From an uncultured Eubacteriales bacterium (lineage in GTDB: Bacteria > Bacillota > Clostridia > Oscillospirales > Oscillospiraceae): 32,008 bases of DNA. A program made the position numbers and the translations under genes. This document shows, one piece after another, positions 14,148 to 23,959 of the stretch (positions within the stretch are counted from its first letter, which is position 1; each line of letters starts with the position of its first letter). The stretch is taken from positions 1 through 32,008 of the forward strand of contig CABSBF010000022.1 in assembly GCA_902475855.1 (NCBI GenBank), read 5' to 3'. The notes under the pieces are model-generated. The model made no database searches. It was not told where the DNA came from and saw only the letters and a program-made list of their open reading frames with translations.

Positions 14148-16610
14148 TTACAGCAAAATTTTTATCTCATTTTCTTTTTTCAGCAGTTCCCAAGGCAAGA
14201 AATAGAACGGGCGGTAGGCGCGGCGCGCATTCAAAACAGGAAGCACCGGCTGCCCGTTGAGCCGTAGGCCCGGCTCTCCGCGCGAAATGGAGAGCAGAAT
14301 TTTTTTGCCGCGGCAGACGAACTGCGCTTCCGTGCCCGGCCAGGATTCCGGGATGCACAGGCTGATCCGCAGTCCGGCCAGCGCAGGTTCGGCACCCAGC
14401 AGCCACTCATAGACACCACGGAAGGACATGGCCACGCTTCCCGTCAGGAAGCTGAGCATCCCGCGGTGGTCAAAAATCGGAAGCTGCTGCCAGCAGTTCG
14501 TAACGGCATAAGGTGCGGTTCGAGTAAGATCCGTCGGATGTCGCCGCTGATCATAGGGCAGCATCCATTGCAGAACGTCAAAGAGCTGCTCACCCCGCCC
14601 GGCCTTTGCCAGCGCACGCGCAAGGAAGCCCTGTGAGCCGTGATTATAGACATTCCCATTTTCTGCGAGGAAGGGCGGTACGTCGCCCGTTGTCTGCCGT
14701 CCGACATGCGGAATCTTTTTCGCGCCGAAGGGCGGATAGAACAGGCGGTATCCATAGGAGCTTTTCAGCATTTGCGCAACCGCAAGCGCGTCGTTCACGC
14801 ACTCCGGCTCCACCGCGCCGCTGATGACGGCGTAATAATTGACCGGACCGTAGGGCCGCATTTCGCCGTCCGGATCCTCGTCGGAAAAAATCCAACGGCC
14901 GTCGTCGTTGAACACGGAATTAAACCAGCCGTGTTTATTTCTCGCGTGCGTCAGAATATTCAGGCGCAGTTTTTCGGCCGCTTCGGTATATTCCGTGATC
15001 TTCTGCGGAAATTTCCCGACCTGCTGCAAAATTTCCGCCACGTCCCGCAGGGCCATGATCGCCTGACAGCTCACAGTGACCGATTCCCCTCGCCCACGCA
15101 GGCCGGCCATGTTCACCGCGTCGTTCCAGTCGCCGCCGTAGATCTTGCACAGGCCGTGCTCTCCAATATTCTCTGGTGCTAAATAGTATTCTATCGCACA
15201 AACCATGTGTTCTGCAAGTGTGGATTCTTTATTATCATCCAGCCACGGCAACCACTGCTCCAGTAGCTCGTAGTCGCCAGTGAAGGCCAGATAACGATAG
15301 AGAAATTCCAGTACAAACACGCCGCCATCAACATACGGCCGCTCATCGTGCCTGCCAAGTCGGCCCCTTGTAGAATATTGACGCAAAAACCAGCCATCAT
15401 GCCGCTGGCAGGAGAAAAGCTGCCGCAGCATCTCCCGGCAGGCCTGCGGATGCAGCGTCAGCAGTGCCATGTAGTCGTTCGCGCTGTCGCGGGTACCGCG
15501 CATCCCGCTTGGCCAGCCGCGATCAAGCGTAGCAATCCACTCCATTTGTAGAGGAATCCAGTAATTTATGTAGTCGTTGAAGGCTTCATCCGGTGTTCGG
15601 ATGTGATTTTGTGAGAAAACTCTCTGGTAACGCATATGCAGTGCCCGACAGTTTTCGTCAAAAAAGCCCGGCGCAAACCAGCGGCGCGCGGCAAGCCCTG
15701 TTTTTTCTTCCGGCATATCGCCGTTACGATCCTGCGGCGGCAGAGAAAGTGACTGGAGAAGCGTTTTTGTCTCACCGGGTGCAAGGTACCACTCGTACTG
15801 CATGGCATAAACCGGCGGACAGCCATAGATTTGATTTTCCTGCGTGTACTGGCCAAAATGAGCGCTGCACGCTGCATCCATACGCAGCCGCGCACCCAGC
15901 GCGTTCTGCGGGCACTGCAAGGAGCCACAGCCGATAAGCTTTTCCAGACTGATCTCGACGGTCTGCAAAGCCTCCGCCGGAGTCAGAAACACCATCGTCC
16001 TCCGCTTGGTCACATCGCCGTCAGGATTGAGTAGCTGTGTCCAGAATACCCGCTGAAGGCCGGCATCTGCATAACCAGTGCGCAGATACCACTCGTTTTT
16101 GTCCCACGGTGCAAGCATTGCCAAATTGGCATACGGAATCAAATAGGGATTCAGTCGCAGGCTGACCGGCGTTTCGCGTGTGTTTTCCACACAGAAGCGC
16201 ATGGCCAGCTCCTTTCCCTCCGGCGGCAGAGTGAACTCCGTGCGGATTTTCAGGCCGTTATGCTCAAAGGCATAGACCGCCGTCTCAGGCAGATAACGAA
16301 TGGAAAGCGCCTCCGGCTGCGCATCGCAGGCAAGGCCATTGACCGTCGGGCGGAAGTAGTTATTGAAGGGCTCCTGCCCTTCTTCCGTAATCCAGACCGT
16401 CCGGCTTGAAAAGCTCTGCCCGTTTTCGCGGCGAAGCAGCAGAATGTCACCGGGTGGGTCTGCCTGCACATACACTGGGCCGAACTGATCGACCTTCAGC
16501 AGGAAGTCCCGGTTCTGATAGATGTACTCCCATGCCGAGGGCAGATTCAGGTCGTTAATCTCGTATCCGGCGGTGTTTTTGATAAATTTTCCGTAAGGCA
16601 GGATCCTCAT
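14148..16610 (-). CDS. GH94-like glycoside phosphorylase 1
   Basis: This is an 820-aa cytosolic protein of the cellobiose-phosphorylase type. The N-terminal beta-sandwich (residues about 1-290) is followed by an (alpha/alpha)6 barrel. Family motifs are MRGTRDSANDYM (GH94 has G-x-R-D-S-x-x-D), GGDWNDAVNMAG with the general acid at Asp494 of DWND, and NGNVYNHGSQGF near the C-terminal catalytic side. GH94 enzymes cleave a beta-glucoside with phosphate to give sugar-1-phosphate. Which disaccharide is cut cannot be read; cellobiose, chitobiose and laminaribiose types all share these motifs. Its ATG overlaps the stop of the DUF4434 gene (ATGA). AAGGGG directly abuts the ATG, so translation is probably coupled. 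Confidence 0.82.
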   Translation of the reverse strand: MRILPYGKFIKNTAGYEINDLNLPSAWEYIYQNRDFLLKVDQFGPVYVQADPPGDILLLRRENGQSFSSRTVWITEEGQEPFNNYFRPTVNGLACDAQPEALSIRYLPETAVYAFEHNGLKIRTEFTLPPEGKELAMRFCVENTRETPVSLRLNPYLIPYANLAMLAPWDKNEWYLRTGYADAGLQRVFWTQLLNPDGDVTKRRTMVFLTPAEALQTVEISLEKLIGCGSLQCPQNALGARLRMDAACSAHFGQYTQENQIYGCPPVYAMQYEWYLAPGETKTLLQSLSLPPQDRNGDMPEEKTGLAARRWFAPGFFDENCRALHMRYQRVFSQNHIRTPDEAFNDYINYWIPLQMEWIATLDRGWPSGMRGTRDSANDYMALLTLHPQACREMLRQLFSCQRHDGWFLRQYSTRGRLGRHDERPYVDGGVFVLEFLYRYLAFTGDYELLEQWLPWLDDNKESTLAEHMVCAIEYYLAPENIGEHGLCKIYGGDWNDAVNMAGLRGRGESVTVSCQAIMALRDVAEILQQVGKFPQKITEYTEAAEKLRLNILTHARNKHGWFNSVFNDDGRWIFSDEDPDGEMRPYGPVNYYAVISGAVEPECVNDALAVAQMLKSSYGYRLFYPPFGAKKIPHVGRQTTGDVPPFLAENGNVYNHGSQGFLARALAKAGRGEQLFDVLQWMLPYDQRRHPTDLTRTAPYAVTNCWQQLPIFDHRGMLSFLTGSVAMSFRGVYEWLLGAEPALAGLRISLCIPESWPGTEAQFVCRGKKILLSISRGEPGLRLNGQPVLPVLNARRAYRPFYFLPWELLKKENEIKILL

Positions 16611-17578
16611 CCCCTTTTTTCATCCGAATTCAGGCTGGATTGATACGCGCGGTAAAGTGTGGCCGAATCCGGGTGTCCGCAGAAAGCGGCCGTGCCCGGA
16701 CGGTTCATCAGGCCAAGATACTGATAGCAGAGGATTTCGTCGCAATAATCTGAAATTGCCGCAAGCTGTCGCTGCACGCGGGAAAAGTCCGCCGGGATCA
16801 GCGCAGAGCGGTAAACCTCGCCCTCAAAGGAAAACACTTCCATGTCCGCCCACAGCGCACTGCGGCCGGAGCGGTCGTGTGCGCGGCGAAGCGCGGCATA
16901 GTACGCCCCGGTCTGCTCCGGGGTGGATTTCCTCACGCCGACCTCATCCTGATAGGCAATGATATCCACATCCAGGGCATCTAGCTGCCGCACATAGGCA
17001 TCATTCGCGTGCAGAAGGTTCGTGCCATAGGGGGCAATCAGGGTGCGGAAGTGCGGGTCAAGCATGCGGACAAAGGCGCTGTAGCGGTTGCAGTAGTGTA
17101 AAAACGCCGGGTGTAAGCTGCCGTCGATGCAGGTTTCGTCCGGGTAATACCATCCGTAAAAGGACTGATGACTCGCATAGCGCATGCAAAGCTGCTCCAT
17201 CGCGCGGAAGGCGCGGCACGTCACATCCTCGCTCTTCATATTTTCCATCGTCCGCCGCCATGGGCCGTAATAACCGACTGAAAGGAACACCCGCAGATGC
17301 AGAGCGTCGGCCTCGGAGAGGAGTACTCCGACGGGGTCTTGACAGGGAAAATCCTCCGGGAAAGGATAAATATCAGTTGGGAAATATGCCTCCGCCCTGT
17401 CCTCGTCTACAAGGCTAGTCGCCATCAGAACGACGTATTTCATACCGAGTCCCGCGATCTCGCGCAGCTTTTCCCTCCACTGTGCCTCGGTAAAGGCGCG
17501 GCAGGCGGGATTCCAATAAACGCCCTCCGCGGAATTGTGGTGCGTGAATTCAAACCAGGTTCCGGTGATTCTTTTCAT
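16607..17578 (-). CDS. DUF4434-like protein
   Basis: This protein of about 323 aa has no signal peptide. ATG 17578 is chosen because it overlaps the stop of the upstream phosphorylase gene as ATGA and because the N-terminus there (MKRITGTWFEF) fits the family; the longer frame is antisense-like. The sequence is predicted as an alpha/beta barrel: strands such as KYVVLMATS, LRVFLSVGYY, FRTLIAPYG and VDIIAYQDEVG alternate with helices. DUF4434 proteins are predicted TIM-barrel glycoside-hydrolase relatives. Conserved acidic residues in YYPDETC and YQDEVG sit at barrel-strand ends where catalytic carboxylates would be. No activity is known to me. It sits between two phosphorylases. Confidence 0.75.
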   Translation of the reverse strand: MKRITGTWFEFTHHNSAEGVYWNPACRAFTEAQWREKLREIAGLGMKYVVLMATSLVDEDRAEAYFPTDIYPFPEDFPCQDPVGVLLSEADALHLRVFLSVGYYGPWRRTMENMKSEDVTCRAFRAMEQLCMRYASHQSFYGWYYPDETCIDGSLHPAFLHYCNRYSAFVRMLDPHFRTLIAPYGTNLLHANDAYVRQLDALDVDIIAYQDEVGVRKSTPEQTGAYYAALRRAHDRSGRSALWADMEVFSFEGEVYRSALIPADFSRVQRQLAAISDYCDEILCYQYLGLMNRPGTAAFCGHPDSATLYRAYQSSLNSDEKRG

Positions 17579-20217
17579 GTCCGTTGTCCCAGCGTCACCA
17601 GAACGTAGTTTTCTTCGCCGCCCTGTGCAGGTACGCATACGCGCGCGCCCGCCGGCTGCAATGCTTTTCCGTTGCAGCTTGCCGATGCGATCCCATAGCG
17701 TCCGTAGTCCAGATGCTCCGGATTCTGCAAGGTAATCTCATAGGCTTTCCCGGAAAATCGCAGAGAAATCCACGCTTTTCCTGACGAGTCAAACTGTTCG
17801 CGCACGAGCTTCGGTTCGATGACGAGCTGCCCCAGCTCACCGCGCACGCCGAACACCTGCGTGATGAAGGTGAGCATATACCAGCTCGCCGCACCCGTGA
17901 GGTAGTGGTAAAGGCCGCGCCCCTCGGCGTTGAAATACTCCGGGATACCTGGATAAATGCGGCTTGTTTCAAAATTCATCGCCGTTTCGGCGAGGGTTTG
18001 CAGCGCCTTGTAGCCCTCGCGGACAAAGCCGTGCCGGTAGAGCGCATTGGCATACATGACCGTCATGTGGGAAAAGACCGCGCCGTTCTCCTTCTCTCCA
18101 TAAGCAAAGCCGAACATCCGGCCAAGGTCGAACTTTTCCTCACGAAAATCAGTGTTCAGGCGATAGCCTCCGACTTCTGCGCGATAGAGATAGCGGTCCG
18201 CCGCACGGCAGATCGCCGCGGTCTGCTCTGGCGTGGCCGTGCCGCTCATAATGGCAAAGGCCTGGCCCGTGAGCATCATGCGCACGCCGCCGGGGAAATA
18301 CCCTTCGACCTTATTCCTGTGATTATCATAATAACTGTTGAACCAGCCCTCGTCTTCACCTGCAACCCATTCGGTTTTGCGGATATGCGCACGGATTCGC
18401 CCGGCGATCGCCTGAAGTGCAGCCGCCAGCGCAAGCGTGTCAAAGCGGCATTTGTTTCCGCTTACACTGTGCGCACAGAGGCGAAGGAAGTCCGCAAGCC
18501 GGTTTTCTTCCTCCAATAAAAGTCCCAGTTCTTCCAGCAGCTCCACCTCACGGAGCCCACGACTGGCAAGCACGCGCAGAAGTCCGGCAAGCTCATCGAG
18601 ATTTCCCGCATAGGCGCAGGTAAAGGCAACGCTCTCGCCATGTTCTTCTGCCATATCCAGTGCATCATTCCAGTCCGCACCGCGCAGGCGGATATGCCCG
18701 TGCGCACCGGTTTCGCGTACCGCACAGAGCGTCTCCAGCAAAATGTGTTCAAGCAGCGTACCGGAATAAACCGCCCCGGAAGCCGTTTTCTGCAAAACCT
18801 CCTGCTCCCACAGTCCGTCTTTGCCCATACCTCGGAAATTCTGCCCGTCCTTGAAATAGGGCGCGGGCTCGAGCAGCACGTCAAGGTCGCCCGTCTGGTC
18901 AATATAGAGCTTTGTCGTCAGAAACGGCCACACACCGTGATCCATCCAGACACGGCAGATGCCGTTGCGGTCTGCAATAAACGCACCCGGCTCTGTGCCG
19001 ATGATGGTTGCGTTCGTGCCGTCAATGCGCACGCCTGCGAAATTCTGCACGATCATCCGGCGCACGCCGTCCGGCTCCATCAGAAGCAGAGAAAGGCAAT
19101 CCTGCCAGAGATCACGCCAGCCGCGGCCGCCGCGGCCATAATCGTGATGCGGCAAAAAGGAGCACCCATAAATTCTTCTTAAAAACGGCTGGAAGCTGAT
19201 CCAGCGCAGATATTGATCAAACCGCGCGTCGCCCGTGTGATAATGCACATTGACGCGCTCGTTCCAGAAGCGCTGCGTTCTGTGCAGAGCCTCGCTGACC
19301 TTTTCCTCCGTCGCAAAGGCTTCCACCGTCTGCAAAATCTTCTCCGGTTCCGCCGTCGCGCCCAAAAGGGCAGTGTAGCTCACGCGCTCGCCGGGTGCAA
19401 GTGTTCTTTCGGCAAAGGCGATGCCGCCGAGGGCTTCCTTTCCTGCAAAGTGCCGTCCGGCACCGACAGGCTTTTCCCCCTCCAGCAGCGCGCGTGGATG
19501 CGTCAGAGTGCCGCCTTCCCCAATAAACGCCTCCTCGGTGGGGTAATAGCCCGCCGGGCGCGTTCCGTCCCCCTCGACGCCGCAGACAAAATACGTCACC
19601 TCATTTTTGCGGTGGCCGCGCTCATCAAAGGACAGCGTGGGCTTGACCAAAACGCCGTATTCGGTCGTTTCAATACGGTGCAGGAGGCTTGTCACATGGC
19701 GGTGGTCGCGCAGATTGTCTGCGCTGCGGCCGTAAATCGGGATCGCCGCCGTCGGCGAAATCCGCATTGGTGCGCGGCCGGTGTTTTCCAGCGTGACCGA
19801 GAAAACCTCGACATTGCAGTCGGTCGGAACAAAACACAGAACCTCCGCCGTCAGGCCGAGCGCCTCGCTGCTGCGCCGCGCACACTGCCACAGAAAGCCC
19901 GCCGTGAGCGTAGTTTTCTCCTGGATGCCCGTGAAGCGCTGCGCTTCCTGCCCCGCACTTGCTCCCACGGCTGACCAGAGCATTTTCTCTGTTCTGACCC
20001 AGAAGTTCCGCACGCCGCGATTATTATGCAGATTTTCGGCACTCACCGGCTCCAGCAAAAAGGTGTTCTGATTGAGCTTGCAGTCGCCGCCGAAATCAGG
20101 CGTCAGGGCGCTCTTGAGCCCCAGCTCGTTGGCAGCCGGAAAATAGAGATAGGAATAATTCTCCGGCTGTTCAAGTCTAAAGGTTCCCTGTTCATCTAAA
20201 AAAGTGATTGTTTTCAT
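17575..20217 (-). CDS. GH94-like glycoside phosphorylase 2
   Basis: This is an 880-aa cytosolic clan GH-Q type protein, clearly distinct from the 820-aa enzyme downstream. The N-terminal beta-sandwich contains YLYFPAANELG, TPDFGGDCKLNQNTFLL, NNRGVRNFWVRTEK and AAIPIYGRSADNLRDHRH. The barrel has GRGGRGWRDLWQDCLSLLL and RGADWNDALDMAE with the general acid Asp515 in DWND, then YFPGGVRMMLTGQAF. These are the marks of proteins labelled cellobiose phosphorylase or GH36-type hydrolase domain. GH161 beta-1,3-glucan phosphorylase is another possibility. It starts at ATG 20217 with AAAGGGC, 15 bp after the DUF4832 gene, and its stop overlaps the DUF4434 start. Confidence 0.8.
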   Translation of the reverse strand: MKTITFLDEQGTFRLEQPENYSYLYFPAANELGLKSALTPDFGGDCKLNQNTFLLEPVSAENLHNNRGVRNFWVRTEKMLWSAVGASAGQEAQRFTGIQEKTTLTAGFLWQCARRSSEALGLTAEVLCFVPTDCNVEVFSVTLENTGRAPMRISPTAAIPIYGRSADNLRDHRHVTSLLHRIETTEYGVLVKPTLSFDERGHRKNEVTYFVCGVEGDGTRPAGYYPTEEAFIGEGGTLTHPRALLEGEKPVGAGRHFAGKEALGGIAFAERTLAPGERVSYTALLGATAEPEKILQTVEAFATEEKVSEALHRTQRFWNERVNVHYHTGDARFDQYLRWISFQPFLRRIYGCSFLPHHDYGRGGRGWRDLWQDCLSLLLMEPDGVRRMIVQNFAGVRIDGTNATIIGTEPGAFIADRNGICRVWMDHGVWPFLTTKLYIDQTGDLDVLLEPAPYFKDGQNFRGMGKDGLWEQEVLQKTASGAVYSGTLLEHILLETLCAVRETGAHGHIRLRGADWNDALDMAEEHGESVAFTCAYAGNLDELAGLLRVLASRGLREVELLEELGLLLEEENRLADFLRLCAHSVSGNKCRFDTLALAAALQAIAGRIRAHIRKTEWVAGEDEGWFNSYYDNHRNKVEGYFPGGVRMMLTGQAFAIMSGTATPEQTAAICRAADRYLYRAEVGGYRLNTDFREEKFDLGRMFGFAYGEKENGAVFSHMTVMYANALYRHGFVREGYKALQTLAETAMNFETSRIYPGIPEYFNAEGRGLYHYLTGAASWYMLTFITQVFGVRGELGQLVIEPKLVREQFDSSGKAWISLRFSGKAYEITLQNPEHLDYGRYGIASASCNGKALQPAGARVCVPAQGGEENYVLVTLGQRT

Positions 20218-20232
20218 ACTCTTTGCCCTTTG

Positions 20233-21756
20233 TCAGGGAATCTCAACCGTTTCAAGGACGGTATAACCATTGATGTATTGCAGATCGTTGGCAAGGCGCG
20301 CACCGGTTCCGGCAGAGTTTTTCAGATAGAAAGCAACCTGATATGTCCCTGAAACCTCCGGAAGCGTCAACGCGGCCGAAACGGTATGCGTCAAGGCTTC
20401 GTTGCTGCCCGACTTGCCGGAAAGCCATGTCGCCGGTTCCCCTGCCGCCACAGCGGAAACAACATTTCCGTCCTTGTCCAAAACGGCAAAGCCACTCTTC
20501 AGATTGAACGCAGCGGAAAAGCCCGTATTTTTCAATATCAGCGTAACATTCAGGTTTTCCCCGCAGGCAAGATTGCCGTTCAGCGTGACGTTCAGCGCAC
20601 GCAGTCGATAGCCAAGGTGGTCGTGGACAAATTCAAAGGCCGTGTGCTCCAGCGGCTGGCCGTTTTTGTCCTGAAACCAGAGGGGATCAAATGCAACCTT
20701 ATGCTCTGTGAGCCACTCCTGCGTAACAGGCTCGGTCTGCCAGTCGAGCATACTGTAATAGCCCTCGCCGGGCGTGGCCCATGCGGTGTACTGCTCTTCG
20801 ATAAAGCTGTGGTAAAGGCTGAATGTGTTCTGGTGAAAGGCGCTGAATTTGCGGATGGCCATCTCACCTGTCGTCGGATCCCAGAGATTCAGGTCGTACT
20901 GGCAGCCCCAGAACATTTCTCCGCCCTCCGGGGCATACGCGGATTCCCTGCGCATCTGCTCCCAGAATTCCTCCCACGGGTTAAGACCGTCGTTGTAGGC
21001 GGCGCTCTGCCAGCCAAAGAAGCTATCGTCATGGTAGCCCATACGGCTGAGGTTTGGATTCTCCGGCTCGGCATAAACAAGGACGTTCTTCACACGAGGA
21101 TAGCGCACCTGCACATAAAGCTGCTCCGGAACCATATCCAGAATTCCTTTCAGAAGCGCAAGCTCGTCGTGCTCCATTTTGGAGGAATGCCACTCGCCCC
21201 ATGCGCCGAGAAATCCCGCCTCCACGCTGTGGATCACTTCTACATTTTCTTCAAGAAGCGGACGAAGCTGCTTCATATGCGCGAGCATAATCTCGTCCGA
21301 TGCTTCCCCCGTTCCCTGCATATCGCTTTCATAGGAAAAGCGGACGATGAGCTTGATCCCGCGCTCTCTGGCAGCGTCAAAGACTCGCTGCATCCGCTCA
21401 AAGCCCTCCTGTCCGATGACCTCCGTGTTCTTATAGCCTGTCAGATAAAAGTATACCTGACAAAGCTGCGGACGGTATTTGTGATAGCGGTCAAGGGCAA
21501 CGGTGACGGCCTTCTCCGGCTCCGGCTGATCACTCATGCCGTCGCCAACGGTATTGGCTACATTGATAAATGCCTCAAGGCGCCAACCACGATCGGGGTT
21601 ATACTCCAAAAAGTCATCCTGCGTCCCGCAGAGCGGCGCCAGCTCCGTCGTCACTGCGATCGGGACGGGATTGTCAGTCTGCTGCCTACATCCTGCCGAA
21701 AATGCAGGCAGCAGCAGAATGATTAGTGCAAGTGCGACCAGATGCTTCTTTTTCAT
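20233..21756 (-). CDS. DUF4874/DUF4832 lipoprotein
   Basis: This is a 507-aa lipoprotein from ATG 21756 (GGAGAAG lies in the last codons of the GH36 gene; the longer frame would hide the signal peptide). The signal peptide MKKKHLVALALIILLLPAF ends in SAGC with Cys23. The DUF4874-type N-terminal part begins EYNPDRGWRLEAF, near QVYFYLTGYKNTEVI and LIVRFSYES, and includes the acidic GAWGEWHSS motif; a DUF4832-type C-terminal part follows, ending in a beta-sandwich (about 400-507). The barrel with Glu in AWGEW resembles a glycosidase fold, but no activity is established. It is anchored outside the membrane and may bind or trim the glycan before import. Confidence 0.82.
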   Translation of the reverse strand: MKKKHLVALALIILLLPAFSAGCRQQTDNPVPIAVTTELAPLCGTQDDFLEYNPDRGWRLEAFINVANTVGDGMSDQPEPEKAVTVALDRYHKYRPQLCQVYFYLTGYKNTEVIGQEGFERMQRVFDAARERGIKLIVRFSYESDMQGTGEASDEIMLAHMKQLRPLLEENVEVIHSVEAGFLGAWGEWHSSKMEHDELALLKGILDMVPEQLYVQVRYPRVKNVLVYAEPENPNLSRMGYHDDSFFGWQSAAYNDGLNPWEEFWEQMRRESAYAPEGGEMFWGCQYDLNLWDPTTGEMAIRKFSAFHQNTFSLYHSFIEEQYTAWATPGEGYYSMLDWQTEPVTQEWLTEHKVAFDPLWFQDKNGQPLEHTAFEFVHDHLGYRLRALNVTLNGNLACGENLNVTLILKNTGFSAAFNLKSGFAVLDKDGNVVSAVAAGEPATWLSGKSGSNEALTHTVSAALTLPEVSGTYQVAFYLKNSAGTGARLANDLQYINGYTVLETVEIP

Positions 21757-21760
21757 AAGC

Positions 21761-23941
21761 TCACTTCTCCGTGCGGACAATATCAAAGGCCACGACCGGA
21801 TATGCCTCAAAGGGCATCCGCAGCGGCAGACCTGCGTTCATCAGGGTCGCGCCCAAGAGCGTAAGTCCAAGCTGCTCGACATGGTATCTCGCCTCGGGAT
21901 CAAGCCCCTGTAGGCGCAGATACTGCGCAGTCGGGTTCGCCATAGGTATCTGCCTGCCTGCCATCACATAGGCGCGGCTGCGGTCGTCCGAAACCAGCTC
22001 CCACGCGCAAACGTTGCCCGCAAACGGGCTGGACAGGCGGTAGAATTCGCCGTCGCGGAGGAGCGGCGCAAGGATTCTGTGATGGGCAGTCTGCCGTGCG
22101 ATCTGTCGGCGTTCCTCTTCGGAAAGGCAGCCGATATCCAGCTCATAGCCGTAGTTGCACATCTGGGCGATCTCGCCGCGCGTTGCGAAGGAGCACGTGC
22201 GTGCCGTCTGGTGATTCGGACAGGCGGACACATGGCCAACCATACTCGCAGGCGGATAGGCGAAGCTCGTTCCATACTGGATCTTCAGGCGCTCAACGGC
22301 ATCGGAGTCGTCGCTTGTCCATATCTGCGGCATATAATAGAGAATACCAAAATCGAAGCGTCCACCGCCGCCGGAGCAGCCCTCGAAGAAAACGTGCGGA
22401 AAATCCTCGGTCAGGCGGCGCATCAGCTCGTAAACGCCCAGCATCTGGCGGTGCGTGTGTTCCAGCTGCCGGTCGGGCGCAAGCGTCTCGGAGCCGTTGT
22501 CGGAAATATTGCGGTTGCAATCCCATTTGACATAGGTGATGTCGCAGCTTGAAAGAACCTTTGCGACCTGTGTATAGATGTTCTCGACAACCTCCGGGCG
22601 GCTCATATCCAGCACAAGCTGGCAGCGCGTCTGGCGCGGAGCAAAGCCCTCGCAGTGAATGCACCAATCCGGGTGTGCACGGTAGAGATCGCTGTTCGGA
22701 GAGATCATTTCCGGCTCAAACCAGATGCCGAAGTTCATTCCGTGTGAGCGGCAAAGATCCGCAATATGCTGTAGGCCGTGCGGGAATTTCTCGGCAAAAA
22801 CGTACCAGTCTCCGAGCGAGCTGTCGTCAAAATCACGGTGGCCAAACCAGCCGTCGTCCAGAACAAACGTATCAACGCCAAGGCCGCTGCTGCTTTGAAT
22901 CAGCCTTTCGAGTTTTTCCTCGGTAACATCAAAATAAGTTGCTTCCCAGTTGTTGACAACAATGGGATGCTGCAAATCCTTCTGTGCAGATTTCCCAAGA
23001 TGACTGCGGCTGACACGGTGGAAATTGCGCGACATTCGCCCGAGGCCCTCGGAAGAATAGGTAAGCAAGGCCTCCGGAGTGGTGAAGCTCCCGTTTGGCT
23101 CGAGCTTCCACGAAAAGGTCTCCGGATTGAGGCCGACCTGAAAGCGCGTGTTTTCCATCTGGTTGCCCTCGGCCAGAATGCGGAAGTCCGAGCTGTAAAC
23201 GAAAGCAGCGCCGTAGACCTCGCCGCTCGTTTCGGTCGTCACCGGATCGGCCAGCGCCGCAAAGGGGTTGAGCATTGCACTCGACGAGCCGCGGCGGCTT
23301 TCGATGCTGGTCGTGCCCTGACAGATGCGGCGGCGGGCTGGATAACGCTCACGTGCCCACGCACCCTCGAGCGAGATAAAATCAAAATTCCCACGTTCAA
23401 AATCGACAGAGAGGCTATCCGCCTTGTGCAGAATCATCGGCGCATCGGTGGGATTTTTGACCACGGTATATCGTGAAATGACGTCCTCCTGCGAAAAAAC
23501 AACATAGTGCAGTGCCACCTCGGCGCACGTGATCTCGTCTTGCAGCGTGATAACGAGCGTCTGCACCTCCTGCAAGTTCTTGTTCAGACACGGAAGGCCG
23601 GGCAGAAGCTCGCGTCCCTCGCGCAGCTCGTGACGCAGATAAGTCAGGTAATTGATGCGTCTTCCCTTTTTGTCCTCGATCACGAGCGCAGGCTGACGCA
23701 GATCGCCGCGGCCAAAGGTCGGATATTCCTGTGGCAGCGCATTTGCGCTGACACAGTCGTCCTTTGTCGGAATCACGGGATCGAACGCCCATCGGTGGTG
23801 GATATTATAATAAGAAAAGTCGTCATGCGGAACCTTCTTTCCGTAGTAAACGTGCTGAAGCAGGCCTTCGTCCGTCAGACGCATGATATAGCTGGTTCCG
23901 GTAGTTTCGAGAAAGAAAAACGGGGCGTTGTAGACGATCAT
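21761..23941 (-). CDS. GH36 alpha-galactosidase
   Basis: This 726-aa cytosolic enzyme hydrolyses alpha-1,6-galactosides such as raffinose-type sugars or galactomannan side chains. It has the standard bacterial GH36 layout: N-terminal beta-supersandwich (about 1-320), TIM barrel with FVLDDGWFGHRDFDDSSLGDW and FGIWFEPEMI, nucleophile Asp474 in YVKWDCNR, GCSGGGGRFD, and acid/base Asp544 in WTSDDSDAVER, then VGHVSACPNHQ. The 70-residue spacing of the two catalytic Asp matches the Geobacillus enzymes (478 and 548). It starts 18 bp after the GH42-like gene stop with AAAGGAC as ribosome binding site. This is the most firmly assigned enzyme of the cluster. Confidence 0.95.
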   Translation of the reverse strand: MIVYNAPFFFLETTGTSYIMRLTDEGLLQHVYYGKKVPHDDFSYYNIHHRWAFDPVIPTKDDCVSANALPQEYPTFGRGDLRQPALVIEDKKGRRINYLTYLRHELREGRELLPGLPCLNKNLQEVQTLVITLQDEITCAEVALHYVVFSQEDVISRYTVVKNPTDAPMILHKADSLSVDFERGNFDFISLEGAWARERYPARRRICQGTTSIESRRGSSSAMLNPFAALADPVTTETSGEVYGAAFVYSSDFRILAEGNQMENTRFQVGLNPETFSWKLEPNGSFTTPEALLTYSSEGLGRMSRNFHRVSRSHLGKSAQKDLQHPIVVNNWEATYFDVTEEKLERLIQSSSGLGVDTFVLDDGWFGHRDFDDSSLGDWYVFAEKFPHGLQHIADLCRSHGMNFGIWFEPEMISPNSDLYRAHPDWCIHCEGFAPRQTRCQLVLDMSRPEVVENIYTQVAKVLSSCDITYVKWDCNRNISDNGSETLAPDRQLEHTHRQMLGVYELMRRLTEDFPHVFFEGCSGGGGRFDFGILYYMPQIWTSDDSDAVERLKIQYGTSFAYPPASMVGHVSACPNHQTARTCSFATRGEIAQMCNYGYELDIGCLSEEERRQIARQTAHHRILAPLLRDGEFYRLSSPFAGNVCAWELVSDDRSRAYVMAGRQIPMANPTAQYLRLQGLDPEARYHVEQLGLTLLGATLMNAGLPLRMPFEAYPVVAFDIVRTEK

Positions 23942-23959
23942 CGCAAAGCGTCCTTTCTT

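Noticed and set aside
12200..14260. 686-aa plus-strand ORF opposite the two SGNH genes
   Set aside because: It mirrors two clear hydrolase genes with intact motifs on the minus strand; long antisense frames arise here from the GC-rich codon pattern.
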